A DNA stretch of 64,000 nucleotides. Origin: Solihabitans fulvus. Its GTDB lineage: Bacteria; Actinomycetota; Actinomycetes; Mycobacteriales; Pseudonocardiaceae. Under the pieces are notes generated by a model. The model did no database searches. It had not been told where the DNA came from and was given only the letters and a program-made list of their open reading frames with translations. The translations under genes were made by a program, and so were the position numbers. Position 1 is the stretch's first letter, and the number at the start of each line of letters is the position of its first letter. Positions 23,420 through 31,971 of the stretch are shown here, piece after piece. The stretch spans positions 1-64,000 of the forward strand of contig NZ_VUOB01000074.1 in NCBI RefSeq assembly GCF_008386585.1, given 5' to 3'.

Positions 23420-25668
23420 CCTGCCGGCTGCGCCGCCGGAGCGAGTTCGACCAGCGCGCACAACGACACCGGCAGCGGCTCGGTGTGCAGCACGCCCAGC
23501 CGCTGCGTCGCCCTGGTCAGCGCCACATACAGCTCGGCCGCACCGCGCGGCCCGTCGGCCAGGATCCGTTGCGGCTCAACGATGAGCACCGCGTCGAACT
23601 CCAGTCCCTTTGCGCCGTAAGGGGTGAACACCGGAGCCGACACGTCCAACGTCAGACCGTGCGGAGCGATCACCGCGACCGAGCCGTCGCCGACCCGCCC
23701 GAGCTCTCCTTCCACGGCGACGGCCACGGCGATCGGCAGGTCGGCGGCGTCGACCCGACGCGACCACGGCGCGATCCCGTTGCGCCGCACCGACTCCGGC
23801 GGGCTCATGGCGGGATCCGCCTCGGCGAGCACATCTGCGGCGACCGCCATGATCTCGGCCGGCGTGCGGTAGTTGACGGTGAGCTCCCGATAGGTCCAGC
23901 GCCCCGGCACGTAGCTGTCGAGCATGTCCGCCCACGACCTCGCTCCTGCGGCGGACTGCCGCTGCGCCAGGTCCCCCACCACCGTCATCGACCGACTGGG
24001 ACACCGCCGCATCACCGCACGCCAGTCCATTTCGGATAGTTCCTGCGCCTCGTCGACGACCACGTGCCCGTAGGTCCAGTCACGGTCGGCGGCGGCGCGC
24101 TCGGCCAGCAACCGGTGATCGCGCTCGGCGTGCCGATCCGACAGGGCCGCCGCGTCAACCAGGTCGACGGCTCGCAGCAACTCCCCGGCCGGATCCTCTT
24201 CGGTGTCCAGGATCTGCAACACGCCCCGCGCGTAGTCGTTGGCAGCACTCCGTTCCCGTTCCGCACTTCGGTCCGCGGGGATCTCGGGACCGAGCAGATC
24301 GATCGCCTCGTCCAACAACGGGATGTCCGACACCGTCCACTCATCGCCCCGCGCCCGGAACAGGGCGTCGCGGTCCGCCGCCGGCAGCGACGAGGCGGCC
24401 ACGGCCAACCTGTCCCACGAGGCGAACAGCTCGGCGAGCAGCCGCTGCGGAGTCAGCGACGGCCACAGCCCGTCCACAGCGGCCCGCAACGCCGAACTGG
24501 CGTCGAGTTCGGCGCGCACATCGGCGGCGAGATCCTCGGCGACCTCGTCCTCGCCGCCGACCCGCAGCCAGCCGGTGCCGATCAGCCGAACCGCCCGTTC
24601 GGTGAGCGAGGCGATCACCGCGTCCTGGAACACCTCGCGGGCCTCGTTGTGCGGCAGTCCGGTCGCACGAGCACAATCGCGCGCCGACTCGGCGACGCGC
24701 CGGTCCAGCCGCACCGTGACGTCCGACAGGTCGATCGCGATCGGCGCGGTCGGCAGCTCCTGCCGGTCGGCCACGGCCGCGACCAACACGTCGACCATGG
24801 TGGCCACACCCTTCACGCGCTGGGTGTCCGGCCAGTCGGTCGCCGTGACGGACAACCCGGGAAGCAGCTCGCCGAGCGTCGCGAACACGACGTCGGTCTC
24901 GCCGAGTGACGGCAGCACATCGCCGATATAGCTGAGAAATCCCGCGTTCGGACCGATGACGAGGACCGCGCGCCTGGAAAGCCGCTCGCGCTGCGTGTAG
25001 AGGAGGTAGGCGACGCGGTGCAGAGCGACGGCGGTCTTTCCGGTACCCGGAGCACCCTGGATGACGAGCACGCCGCCCGAACCGAGACGGATGATCTCGT
25101 CCTGCTCCGCCTGGATGGTCGCGACGATGTCCCGCATCGAGTCGGTGCGCGGGGCGTTCACGGCGGCCAGCAGCGCCGAATCGGTGTCCCGCTCACCGTT
25201 GACCGTGTCGAGATTGCCCATGTCGAGGACCTCGTCGTGAAAACCGAGAATGTCGCGGGACCTGGTGTGCAGCTGCCGTCGCCGCGCCACGCCCTCGGGA
25301 TTGGCCGCCGTCGCGCAGTAGAACGGCCGGGCGACCGGGGCACGCCAGTCGACCAGCAGCGGCGCGTCGTCGAGGTCGTCACCGAGCAGGCCGATCCTGC
25401 CGATGTAACGCCGTTCACCCGCGTGGCCGTCGAGCCGCCCGAAACACAGGCCGTTGTCAGCGCCGCGCAGCCGCATCACCTGCGCCGACCAGGTCCGCAC
25501 GGCCACGTCGCGCTGCCACCGCGCCTCGGGGTCCCGGGCCGACGCGTCCCCCAGCGCCCGCTCGAACCGGTCCACCGCAATCATTCGTTCCGCATCGAGA
25601 CGTTGGTACAGAAAGTCGACGTGGGTGCGCTCCGCGAGCAATTCCAGTTCGCGCCAATGGATTGACAA
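23416..25668 (-). CDS. helD: HelD-type RNA polymerase-associated helicase/ATPase
   Basis: 750 residues, superfamily 1 (UvrD/Rep-like). Coiled-coil-prone N-terminus, then the HelD/HelR-like block IGRIGLLGDDLDDAPLLVDWRAPVARPFY, Walker A VIQGAPGTGKTAVALHRVAYLLY, motif II VVDEAQELSEMDWR, and C-terminal motifs TVNYRTPAEI, AKGLEFDAVLI and YVALTRATQRLGVLH. HelD proteins free stalled RNA polymerase and, in actinomycetes (HelR), remove rifamycins from it. TTG at 25668 is the only start covering the whole N-terminal domain and has a G-rich stretch upstream. An RbpA paralogue on the same strand lies 0.8 kb upstream, which suggests a shared polymerase-protection role. Confidence 0.92.
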   Translation of the reverse strand: MSIHWRELELLAERTHVDFLYQRLDAERMIAVDRFERALGDASARDPEARWQRDVAVRTWSAQVMRLRGADNGLCFGRLDGHAGERRYIGRIGLLGDDLDDAPLLVDWRAPVARPFYCATAANPEGVARRRQLHTRSRDILGFHDEVLDMGNLDTVNGERDTDSALLAAVNAPRTDSMRDIVATIQAEQDEIIRLGSGGVLVIQGAPGTGKTAVALHRVAYLLYTQRERLSRRAVLVIGPNAGFLSYIGDVLPSLGETDVVFATLGELLPGLSVTATDWPDTQRVKGVATMVDVLVAAVADRQELPTAPIAIDLSDVTVRLDRRVAESARDCARATGLPHNEAREVFQDAVIASLTERAVRLIGTGWLRVGGEDEVAEDLAADVRAELDASSALRAAVDGLWPSLTPQRLLAELFASWDRLAVAASSLPAADRDALFRARGDEWTVSDIPLLDEAIDLLGPEIPADRSAERERSAANDYARGVLQILDTEEDPAGELLRAVDLVDAAALSDRHAERDHRLLAERAAADRDWTYGHVVVDEAQELSEMDWRAVMRRCPSRSMTVVGDLAQRQSAAGARSWADMLDSYVPGRWTYRELTVNYRTPAEIMAVAADVLAEADPAMSPPESVRRNGIAPWSRRVDAADLPIAVAVAVEGELGRVGDGSVAVIAPHGLTLDVSAPVFTPYGAKGLEFDAVLIVEPQRILADGPRGAAELYVALTRATQRLGVLHTEPLPVSLCALVELAPAAQPAG

Positions 25669-25702
25669 ACCGGCCCCCTGTTGCTACTGTTCTTATTATC
25701 AG

Positions 25703-25734
25703 TCGGCATGTCGCAGCTCCTTTGTGCATGCCGA
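25703..25734. promoter_or_regulatory. Inverted repeat upstream of helD
   Basis: Perfect 8-bp arms TCGGCATG (25703-25710) and CATGCCGA (25727-25734) with a 16-base loop lie in the divergent region between helD and the DUF3592 gene. On the minus strand GATAAT follows it at about 25696-25701, a possible -10 box for helD, so the repeat may be an operator. I do not see the published rifamycin-associated element. Confidence 0.5.
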
Positions 25735-25801
25735 TTTTCCATTGTGCACCTCCTGTCAAGAAACCGCCCTCGCCGTGATCACGGGGCGGTTAGGCTGAGC
25801 C

Positions 25802-26332
25802 ATGCAGACCATGATGTCCACGCTGTTAGGCGCGTTCGCCGGCCTCGTCGTGCTGATCGGCCTGGGGATGGCGGTGTTCGGGCTGATCCGCTGGACGTCG
25901 AGTCGCTCGCTCGCCAACGCCGGACACCGGGCGACCGGCGTCGTGGTCGACAACCAGATGGTGTCGCGCCAGGAACGCGGCCTGACCTTCCGGCCCGTGG
26001 TGACGTTCCGCACCGCTGACGGCGAGGACGTGACAACGACGATCCTCCAGCCCCGCCACCGCTCCTACGTCGTCGGGCGCTCGATCGAGGTGGTTTACCA
26101 TCCCAACAACCCGACCAAAGCGGATCTCGCCGAGGGCTACCGTTCCATCGGTGTCCCGTCCGCACTCGGGGGATTGGTGATCGCGGCCATAGGGATCGGC
26201 TTCTTCTTCCTCATCCAGTCGGCGACAGACTCAGCCCCAACGGTCCCTGGCTTCAGCTCGAACGCGCCCCAGTACCCCACAAACGTCACTCTGCCCCCGA
26301 ACTTCCAAACCGGGTTCCCGACCTTCAGATAA
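25802..26332 (+). CDS. DUF3592 domain membrane protein
   Basis: 176 residues. An N-terminal membrane helix (about 9-28), an extracytoplasmic or cytoplasmic beta domain with RATGVVVDNQMV, FRPVVTFRTADGED, and VGRSIEVVYHPNNPTKA (typical DUF3592), then a second helix (about 115-137) and a Pro/Thr/Asn-rich tail. ATG at 25802. Function of the family is unknown. Divergent from helD. Confidence 0.85.
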   Translation: MQTMMSTLLGAFAGLVVLIGLGMAVFGLIRWTSSRSLANAGHRATGVVVDNQMVSRQERGLTFRPVVTFRTADGEDVTTTILQPRHRSYVVGRSIEVVYHPNNPTKADLAEGYRSIGVPSALGGLVIAAIGIGFFFLIQSATDSAPTVPGFSSNAPQYPTNVTLPPNFQTGFPTFR

Positions 26333-26435
26333 CCACCCCAGGCCCCGGACACCCCCACCACCCACGCACCCAACCAGCCGCCCGCCTGACCAACTGCCTG
26401 CCAACAACCCAGCCTGACAACCGGCAGCCGCAGCA

Positions 26436-26855
26436 TCACCCGCCCACTGAACTGCCACCCTGAGGCTGATAACGGAACCCATATCGCCGCCCGCCGATCA
26501 GCACCGGCGTCGTCACGCACCGACGCGCCCGATCGACGGCCACCAACGTCTCGGCAAGCAGTTCCGCCATCGCCTCGGGTGACCGACGCTCGGTGAACAG
26601 CACCCAATGCGTCCTGACCTCCCGATCAACGCCGGACTCCGGCTTCGTGCCATCCGTCCGCACACACTCGGCATCCCCGTGTCGGCGGCACGACCAGATC
26701 GTCGGCAGGTCCGCATCCACCGCAAACTGCACTGTGAACGCGTGACCCTTGGGACAGGCGAACTCGACAGGTCGCCGCGGCGCAAGATCGGTGTCGCGGT
26801 CCGGCTCATGGCTGACCGACCCGAGCCGATAACCGCTCAACGCTTCTCGTTGCAT
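26436..26855 (-). CDS. rbpA: RbpA-like RNA polymerase-binding protein (zinc type)
   Basis: 139 residues. The RbpA signature is plain: GYRLGSVSHEPDRDTDLAPR, a beta core, WSCRRHG, then RTHWVLFTERRSPEAMAELLAETL, the sigma-interacting helices. Cys34, His38 (CPKGH), Cys56 and His59 (CRRH) form a zinc site at the positions used in Streptomyces RbpA (the fourth ligand there is Cys59, from memory). RbpA binds RNA polymerase and the principal sigma factor and raises rifampicin tolerance. The ATG at 26855 has GGGGAGG just upstream; a longer frame from 26906 is unlikely. It differs from the housekeeping type in a longer C-terminus (RRYGFRYQPQGG), so this is probably a paralogue. Located near helD. Confidence 0.9.
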   Translation of the reverse strand: MQREALSGYRLGSVSHEPDRDTDLAPRRPVEFACPKGHAFTVQFAVDADLPTIWSCRRHGDAECVRTDGTKPESGVDREVRTHWVLFTERRSPEAMAELLAETLVAVDRARRCVTTPVLIGGRRYGFRYQPQGGSSVGG

Positions 26856-27030
26856 CACGACCTCCCCGCCGCAGGTGCTGGCACACCTGATGCACGGCTC
26901 GGGCATCCAAATGGTTCACCCCCGCCACCAGTTCAGCCGACGCCCACCCCCACCACTCCCCCTCATCCCCGCAACCACCTCCCCCCAATGTCCACAACAG
27001 ACGATCACTCCGACACCAACTCTCGCCCTC

Positions 27031-27777
27031 TTACCAAGCCACAAGCCCCTCATCGTTGAAGAACCCACCCGTCGGCCCGTCCGCTTCGAGCGTGGCGAGC
27101 TGAACGGCGATCGCGGCACCCTGCGCGGCGGTCCGAAAGCCGCGGTGATCGTTCAGGTCCGTAGCGCAGTAACCAGGGTCGGCCGCGTTGACCAGGACAC
27201 CGCTCTCCCTCAGCTCCTTGGCGTACTGCACGGTCAGCGAGTTCAACGCCGTCTTGGACGGTACATACGCTGCGGACGCGGGCATCTCCGCCAGCGGGCC
27301 GTTCGGGTCAGCCATCGCGGCCAGCGACCCCACGCCGCTCGAGACGTTGACGATGCGCGGAGCCGCCGACCGCAGCAGCAGCGGCAGGAAGGCGTTGGTC
27401 ACCGTGATGACGCCGAAGACGTTGGTGTCGAACACTGCTCGCACCAGGTCGACGTCGGCGCTGCTCGGCGACTGCCCGTCACCTCCACTAATGCCGGCGT
27501 TGTTGACCAGAACGTCGAGCCGACCGAAACGATCGTCCACCTGCGCGGCGGCCGCCCGCACCGAGGCGGCATCGGTGACGTCGAGCGCGATGGAATGCGC
27601 TTCGCCGCCGGCCGCCCGCAGTTCGGCTGCGGCCTCATCCCCGCGACGCGGGTCCCTGGCCGCGAGCAGCACAGTCATGCCGAGTTCGGCGAGCTGAACG
27701 GCGATCTGCTGGCCGATGCCCTTGTTGGCCCCGGTGACCAGGGCGATTCGCGACGAACCGGTGGTGTTGTCAGTCAT
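27031..27777 (-). CDS. Short-chain dehydrogenase/reductase
   Basis: 248 residues of classical SDR type: cofactor motif TGANKGIG (about 15-22), NNAGISG (about 92-98), catalytic Ser in VNVSSGVGS (about 145), and Tyr-x-x-x-Lys in AYVPSKTAL (about 170-174). The Arg after strand 2 (AARDPRRGDE) suggests NADP(H). ATG at 27777. Divergent from a LysR regulator 69 bases away, which probably controls it. The substrate is unknown; carbonyl-reductase-like. Confidence 0.93.
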   Translation of the reverse strand: MTDNTTGSSRIALVTGANKGIGQQIAVQLAELGMTVLLAARDPRRGDEAAAELRAAGGEAHSIALDVTDAASVRAAAAQVDDRFGRLDVLVNNAGISGGDGQSPSSADVDLVRAVFDTNVFGVITVTNAFLPLLLRSAAPRIVNVSSGVGSLAAMADPNGPLAEMPASAAYVPSKTALNSLTVQYAKELRESGVLVNAADPGYCATDLNDHRGFRTAAQGAAIAVQLATLEADGPTGGFFNDEGLVAW

Positions 27778-27846
27778 GAACCAAGCTCACCGCGCAAACG
27801 AGTGGAGCGCAAATACCGACTTGGTGCACACCGATACCCTCACGGT

Positions 27847-28716
27847 ATGGATGACCCGGAGACGCGGGAACTGGCCTACTTCGTGGCCGTGGCCGAGGAG
27901 CTGCACTTCGGTCGAGCCGCCGCGCGTCTCGGTATGGCGCAGCCACCGCTGTCACGAGCGATCAGGCAACTCGAACGGCGGCTCGGCGTGACTCTGCTGG
28001 AACGCACCAGCCGTAGGGTGTCGCTCACCCCGGCCGGCGAGGTGCTCCTCCGCGAGAGCAGGAAGGCCCTGGAAGCAGTCGCCGCCGCGGTCCGCCGCAC
28101 GCAGCGCGCCGGCAGACCGGAGCAGCGGTTGATCGTGGTGATGAAGCCCGGTGTCGACGGAAGCATGATGATGGACATCCTGACCCGGTACGAGGCCGAA
28201 CTCGCCGCAGTCCCCGTGGACATGCTGGTCTGCGGCATCGGCGAGCAGGCCACGCTGCTGCGCGAGGGCCGCGCCGACATCGGCGTACTGCACAGCCCGT
28301 ACGACGACTTGAGCGGCTTCGACACCGAGACACTCCGCGTGTACCGCTCCGTCGTGGTGCTGCCAAGAGACCACCGCCTCGCCGAGCGGCTGAGCGTACG
28401 CGTGGCCGACCTGCGCGACGAGACGATGCCGCGCTGGCCAGGCGCACCCAAGGACGGCGCTACCGGCCCGATGGTGCGGGACGTGAGCCAGTTGATGCAG
28501 CTCATCGCCCTACGGCGCACTATCGCGGTGATGCCGGAGTCGGTGTGCAGCCATCTCCGGGACGATCTGGTGGCTGTGCCTGTCGTCGACGCCGAGTCGA
28601 CCACTGTGGTGATCGCCTGGCCGAAACGAAGCAGCTCACCTGCACTATCCGCGTTCGTCCGCGTCGCCGCTGCCCTGGCGAACCGCCATCGACTCCAAGC
28701 AGTGTCGCTGAACTGA
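27847..28716 (+). CDS. LysR-family transcriptional regulator
   Basis: 289 residues. N-terminal winged helix ELAYFVAVAEELHFGRAAARLGMAQPPLSRAIRQLERRLGVTLLERT, then a substrate-binding domain (about 90-285). Start ATG at 27847 (MDDPETRE). It is divergent from the SDR gene, the usual arrangement for a LysR activator and its target. The downstream enoyl-CoA hydratase gene, 80 bases later on the same strand, may share its transcript. Confidence 0.93.
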   Translation: MDDPETRELAYFVAVAEELHFGRAAARLGMAQPPLSRAIRQLERRLGVTLLERTSRRVSLTPAGEVLLRESRKALEAVAAAVRRTQRAGRPEQRLIVVMKPGVDGSMMMDILTRYEAELAAVPVDMLVCGIGEQATLLREGRADIGVLHSPYDDLSGFDTETLRVYRSVVVLPRDHRLAERLSVRVADLRDETMPRWPGAPKDGATGPMVRDVSQLMQLIALRRTIAVMPESVCSHLRDDLVAVPVVDAESTTVVIAWPKRSSSPALSAFVRVAAALANRHRLQAVSLN

Positions 28717-28796
28717 GCCGCGCTCCAGCCTGGGCGAACCGCGCAGAACAGGACCGGAGCCCCGGCGAATCCGACTGTGCTGGAACACTTCTGGCC

Positions 28797-29648
28797 ATGG
28801 GGTACCAGGACTACGCCAGCATGCGCGTTTCCATCGACAACGGCGTGGCGTTCGTGACGATCGACCATCCACCCATGAACCTGCTGGACGTGTCGCTGCT
28901 CGCGGAGCTGGATCGTTTCCAGACCGAGGTGCGCAACGACGCCGACGTCCGCGTCGTCGTGTTCGACAGCGCTGACCCGGACTACTTCGTGGCGCACTTC
29001 GACGTGGCGAACATCCTGAACCGACCACCGAGCCCGCCGCTGGCACCCGGTGAACTCAGTGCGTACCAACAGCTTCTGGAACGCTATCGGTCGCTGCCGC
29101 AGGTCACCATCACCGTCATCGAGGGCCGCATGCGTGGAGCGGGCGCCGAGTTCGCGCTCGCGTTCGACATGCGGTTCGGCGCCGTCGGGCTGGCCGTGCT
29201 CGGACAGCCGGAAGTCGGACTCGGTCTGGTGACCGGTGGCGGCGCCACCCAGCACCTGCCAGCCATGATGGGCCGCGCCCGCGCCTTGGAGATCCTGCTC
29301 GGCTCCGGCGACTTCGATGCCGTGGCGGCCGAGCGGTACGGATGGATCAACCGTGCCCTGCCGGCCGAACAGATCGGGTCGTTCGTCCGCGAGTTGGCGC
29401 TGCGCATCGCCTCGTTCCCGACCTACGCCGTCCGACTCGCCAAGCAGGCCGTGGACCTGCCAGCAACTCCCCTCCATGACCGGCTGAGCGAGGAGGCACG
29501 GCTGTTCATCCAGGCGAAGGCGGAGCCTGAGGCGATTCGCCGCATGCGAGCCTTCCTGGCGTCCGGTGGCCAGACCCGCGAAGGCGAGCTGGATATGGAG
29601 ATCCTGCTCGCGAAGCTCGGACCTGGCGACGATGTGCCTGCGCCGTAG
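28797..29648 (+). CDS. Enoyl-CoA hydratase/isomerase family protein
   Basis: 283 residues of the crotonase fold: AFVTIDHPPMNLLD near residues 17-30, ADPDYFVAHFD, and oxyanion-hole motif EGRMRGAGAEFALAFDMRFG (about 105-125), then PEVGLGLVTGGGATQHLPAMMG. The first catalytic glutamate position of hydratases is not obvious (PEVGLGLVTGGG), so hydratase activity is uncertain and isomerase or other crotonase chemistry is possible. ATG at 28797 chosen from the family N-terminus (MGYQDYASMRV). Confidence 0.88.
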   Translation: MGYQDYASMRVSIDNGVAFVTIDHPPMNLLDVSLLAELDRFQTEVRNDADVRVVVFDSADPDYFVAHFDVANILNRPPSPPLAPGELSAYQQLLERYRSLPQVTITVIEGRMRGAGAEFALAFDMRFGAVGLAVLGQPEVGLGLVTGGGATQHLPAMMGRARALEILLGSGDFDAVAAERYGWINRALPAEQIGSFVRELALRIASFPTYAVRLAKQAVDLPATPLHDRLSEEARLFIQAKAEPEAIRRMRAFLASGGQTREGELDMEILLAKLGPGDDVPAP

Positions 29649-29769
29649 CGGCTTTAGCAGCCCGTCAGGCGTCAGGCCTTGGTCGGGTGCAGTCGGCACT
29701 GCCACTCAGTCCGTGAGACGGATCCTCTGCTTGGCCGGCTCAGTGCGGTTGGACCGGGCCAAGGCGAGA

Positions 29770-31092
29770 TCAGTCGTCAGGGCATCGGCCCGGCCTTCGA
29801 TCAGGTGTCCGGCCGGTGATGGGTACGTGGGTTGGCTGTAACGGCGGATCGGCGAGGGGCTCCGGGGCGCGCTCGAAGCGTCGACCGGTGGGGCTGGTGA
29901 AGATGAAGTGCCCCGACCCGGGTTGGTCGATCCGCCAGTTGGCCTTGTGCTTGGCGCGGTGGTGATGCCGGCACAGGGCTCCGAGGTTGTGGTGCGCGGT
30001 AGGGCCGAGCGGAAACTTCTTCGTATGGTCGAGATCGCAGCCAGCCGCCGGGCGGATGCAACCTGGAAAGCGGCAGGTGCGATCCCGCGCGACGATGTGG
30101 TCGGCCAGCGCGGCCGGCGGTCGGTAGGTGCGGCGGCCGTAGTCCAGCAGCGAGCCGTCCACCGGGTCGGTGAGCAGGCGACGCCACGTGCCATCTTCGG
30201 CGATGCGGCGGGCCAGAGCCGCCGGAATCGCTCCGTAGCCAACGAGGTCACCGGGGTTGTCGTCGACGCCGGCGAGGGTCGTCGCCGCCACCGTGACCTG
30301 GACCTGCGCCTGGATCCCGTTTCCGCCGGTCATCAGCCCGACGAAGGCGTCCGCACGGCGCTCGGCAGCGCTGCGGTCGTCGTTCGGTTTGGCGGATGCC
30401 CGAGCTGCCGCGTCCACTCGCTGATAGATGCTGATGGCTTGGTGGGCGGGCAGGTAGGCGATCAGTTCGGCCATGGCCTCTGGTTGGGGAAGGATCCGCA
30501 CAGCGCGCTGCTTCGAACACACCTCGTGCCTGCGCTGGGCACCTTCGGGATCGACCTTGAGTACCGCACGACGGGTGATCTGTCGCAGCTGAGACACGGT
30601 CTGCCGAGGCGCACGTGCCAGGACTGAGGCTTCCACGATCCTGGTGTGGGTGTCCGACAGCGGCACGGTCAGTTCGTCCAGCGCGCGGGCTTTCAGCAGA
30701 TCGATCTCTCCTCGTTCGAGGCTGCGCAGAGTGGCGGGCAGGCGGTTGGTCAGGCTGACTGCGAGGCCCAGGCGGTTGGCTGCGGCCGTGCGGGTCCACT
30801 TGACCGCCGGGGCGATTTCGTCTGCGGCGAACTCGCTGAACTGCCGCCCAGGCTTGTCGCTGGGGCGGAGAGCTGCGAACCGAGCCATTGCACGCAGTTG
30901 ACGGGCTTCGATCGTGGCGACGAGCCGTTGGCTGTCGATGAGTATTTCCAGTACCTGGTCGGCGTCGAGCTGGTCGAGATCGCGGCCTATCACCTGTTCG
31001 AACAGTGCGACTGTGTCCAGGTACGCGAGACCGGGATCGGTCGCAGTGACTGCGAGCCAATCCAGGTCGAGCGATTCCTGTACGGGAGACAT
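29770..31092 (-). CDS. DUF222-HNH endonuclease (13E12-like repeat element)
   Basis: 440 residues. The N-terminal DUF222 region (about 45-300) is helical with AADEIAPAVKWTRTAAANRLGLAVSL. The C-terminal HNH nuclease has CRFPGC, then LDHTKKFPLGPTAHHNLGALCRHHHRAKH with the catalytic His and metal-binding residues intact. Such proteins occur in many copies in actinobacterial genomes (REP13E12 family in mycobacteria) and behave as mobile or intron-like elements. ATG at 31092 lacks a clear ribosome site. A palindrome lies about 35 bases upstream and a compositionally odd region follows beyond it. Confidence 0.92.
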   Translation of the reverse strand: MSPVQESLDLDWLAVTATDPGLAYLDTVALFEQVIGRDLDQLDADQVLEILIDSQRLVATIEARQLRAMARFAALRPSDKPGRQFSEFAADEIAPAVKWTRTAAANRLGLAVSLTNRLPATLRSLERGEIDLLKARALDELTVPLSDTHTRIVEASVLARAPRQTVSQLRQITRRAVLKVDPEGAQRRHEVCSKQRAVRILPQPEAMAELIAYLPAHQAISIYQRVDAAARASAKPNDDRSAAERRADAFVGLMTGGNGIQAQVQVTVAATTLAGVDDNPGDLVGYGAIPAALARRIAEDGTWRRLLTDPVDGSLLDYGRRTYRPPAALADHIVARDRTCRFPGCIRPAAGCDLDHTKKFPLGPTAHHNLGALCRHHHRAKHKANWRIDQPGSGHFIFTSPTGRRFERAPEPLADPPLQPTHVPITGRTPDRRPGRCPDD

Positions 31093-31127
31093 GGGTGAAG
31101 AATATCGAAGGAGAGGCGGTAAAGCTT

Positions 31128-31153
31128 CACTCTAAATGATGATCTTTATAGTG
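31128..31153. promoter_or_regulatory. Inverted repeat upstream of DUF222-HNH gene
   Basis: CACTcTAAA and TTTAtAGTG form a 9-bp inverted repeat with one mismatch and an 8-base centre, 35 bases before the DUF222-HNH start. AT-rich; may include the promoter or an operator. Confidence 0.4.
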
Positions 31154-31599
31154 CAACCGGAGTGAGGACTCGAGAAAGAGCACGGTTTGAAGCATAACTT
31201 TGCACACAGGAAGCTACACACGGAGATACAAAATACCTGTTCAGAGGCATGGAAGGCGACCGGCGAGGTGCGACAAGAAGGAGGAGGACGGGGGCGGCGT
31301 CAACGAGACGAAGACCGTGAGATGGGCGTACGTAGAGGTCATTACGGAAGGCGATGCCCTGGAGTTCGACTGCGAGATGCACAGTCGAGCGTAGGACAAG
31401 GTAGAGGTAGGACTAGCCGTTAGGTATAGCTAGATACAGGTGACTAGGTATACGTAAGACCCGTACGTGGAAAATAGCCTTGAGAGATGGAAACTTAGGG
31501 ATAAGGTACGAGGGATCGCGCGCATTGAGGGAGGTCCCGGCCACCGTAGGGTCCGCAGGACACGGCGGATTGCGGACCAGCCGAGAGGAGAGGATCAAC

Positions 31600-31770
31600 G
31601 TGAGCACAGCCGGACATGAGGGTCGAGTTACGACGAGACAGAGAAACAGAGGGAAGGGCCGCACAGAACGAGACACGGAGGAGGTTGCCGAGCCGCCGGT
31701 GGAGACTGGGCTGATGGAGCGGATGCGGCCGGCTTGGCTGCGAGCCGTCGACCGAGGCCCGTCGCCGTGA
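31600..31770 (+). CDS. Possible small basic protein (56 aa)
   Basis: GTG at 31600 preceded by a good ribosome site (GAGGAGAGG). The product is Arg/Glu rich (RQRNRGKGRTERD) and ends in DRGPSP. No family is recognised and codon use is not typical of the neighbourhood. Listed because of the ribosome site; it may be a spurious frame. Confidence 0.25.
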   Translation: MSTAGHEGRVTTRQRNRGKGRTERDTEEVAEPPVETGLMERMRPAWLRAVDRGPSP

Positions 31771-31793
31771 GGACGACCTCGCAAGGAGGGTCG

Positions 31794-31919
31794 ATGATGA
31801 CGCGTCAGCGCAGCTACAGACAGACGACGGAAGGCAGACACAGTCGCCGCGGGACGCCGGGGCGCCCCTGGAAGCACGGGACCGGGTGTCAACGGGCGAG
31901 GCTTGACGACGATAGCTAA
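31794..31919 (+). CDS. Possible small basic protein (41 aa)
   Basis: ATG at 31794 (or 31797) follows AAGGAGGG. The product is Arg/Gly rich (GRHSRRGTPGRPWKHG) and ends just where the overlapping hairpins begin. It lies 23 bases after the previous small frame. No family recognised; could be a leader peptide upstream of an attenuator-like structure, or not translated. Confidence 0.25.
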   Translation: MMTRQRSYRQTTEGRHSRRGTPGRPWKHGTGCQRARLDDDS

Positions 31920-31943
31920 TAAGATTAGCTTTTTAGCTATCGT
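31909..31943. terminator. Overlapping alternative hairpins
   Basis: Inner hairpin AGCTAAT-AAG-ATTAGCT (31914-31930) followed by TTTT looks like an intrinsic terminator on the plus strand. An outer perfect 11-bp stem (31909-31919 with 31933-31943) uses the same left arm, so only one can form. It sits about 30 bases before the YrdB start. This is the layout of an attenuator, but no ligand or leader function is recognised. Confidence 0.5.
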
Positions 31944-31971
31944 GAGCAACTTGAGCTGAGAGTGAGTCGTG

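Larger units (their letters stand above)
31093..31971. other. Gene-poor, purine-rich stretch with odd composition
   Basis: About 880 bases without a confident gene. The plus strand is rich in purines (many GAG, GGA, GAC runs), the GC content is visibly lower than in the neighbouring genes (especially 31120-31250 and 31400-31510), and codon-position bias is absent. It contains small reading frames described separately and ends in overlapping hairpins. It may be the remains of a transferred element linked to the DUF222-HNH gene, or a regulatory or noncoding-RNA region. Confidence 0.5.

Noticed and set aside
23416-25740. Rifamycin-associated element upstream of helD
   Set aside because: I could not find the published element by eye; only an unrelated 8-bp inverted repeat is present.
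31200-31394. TTG-initiated 64-residue frame in the gene-poor stretch
   Set aside because: No ribosome site and no family; the last 28 residues look protein-like but support is too weak to call a gene.
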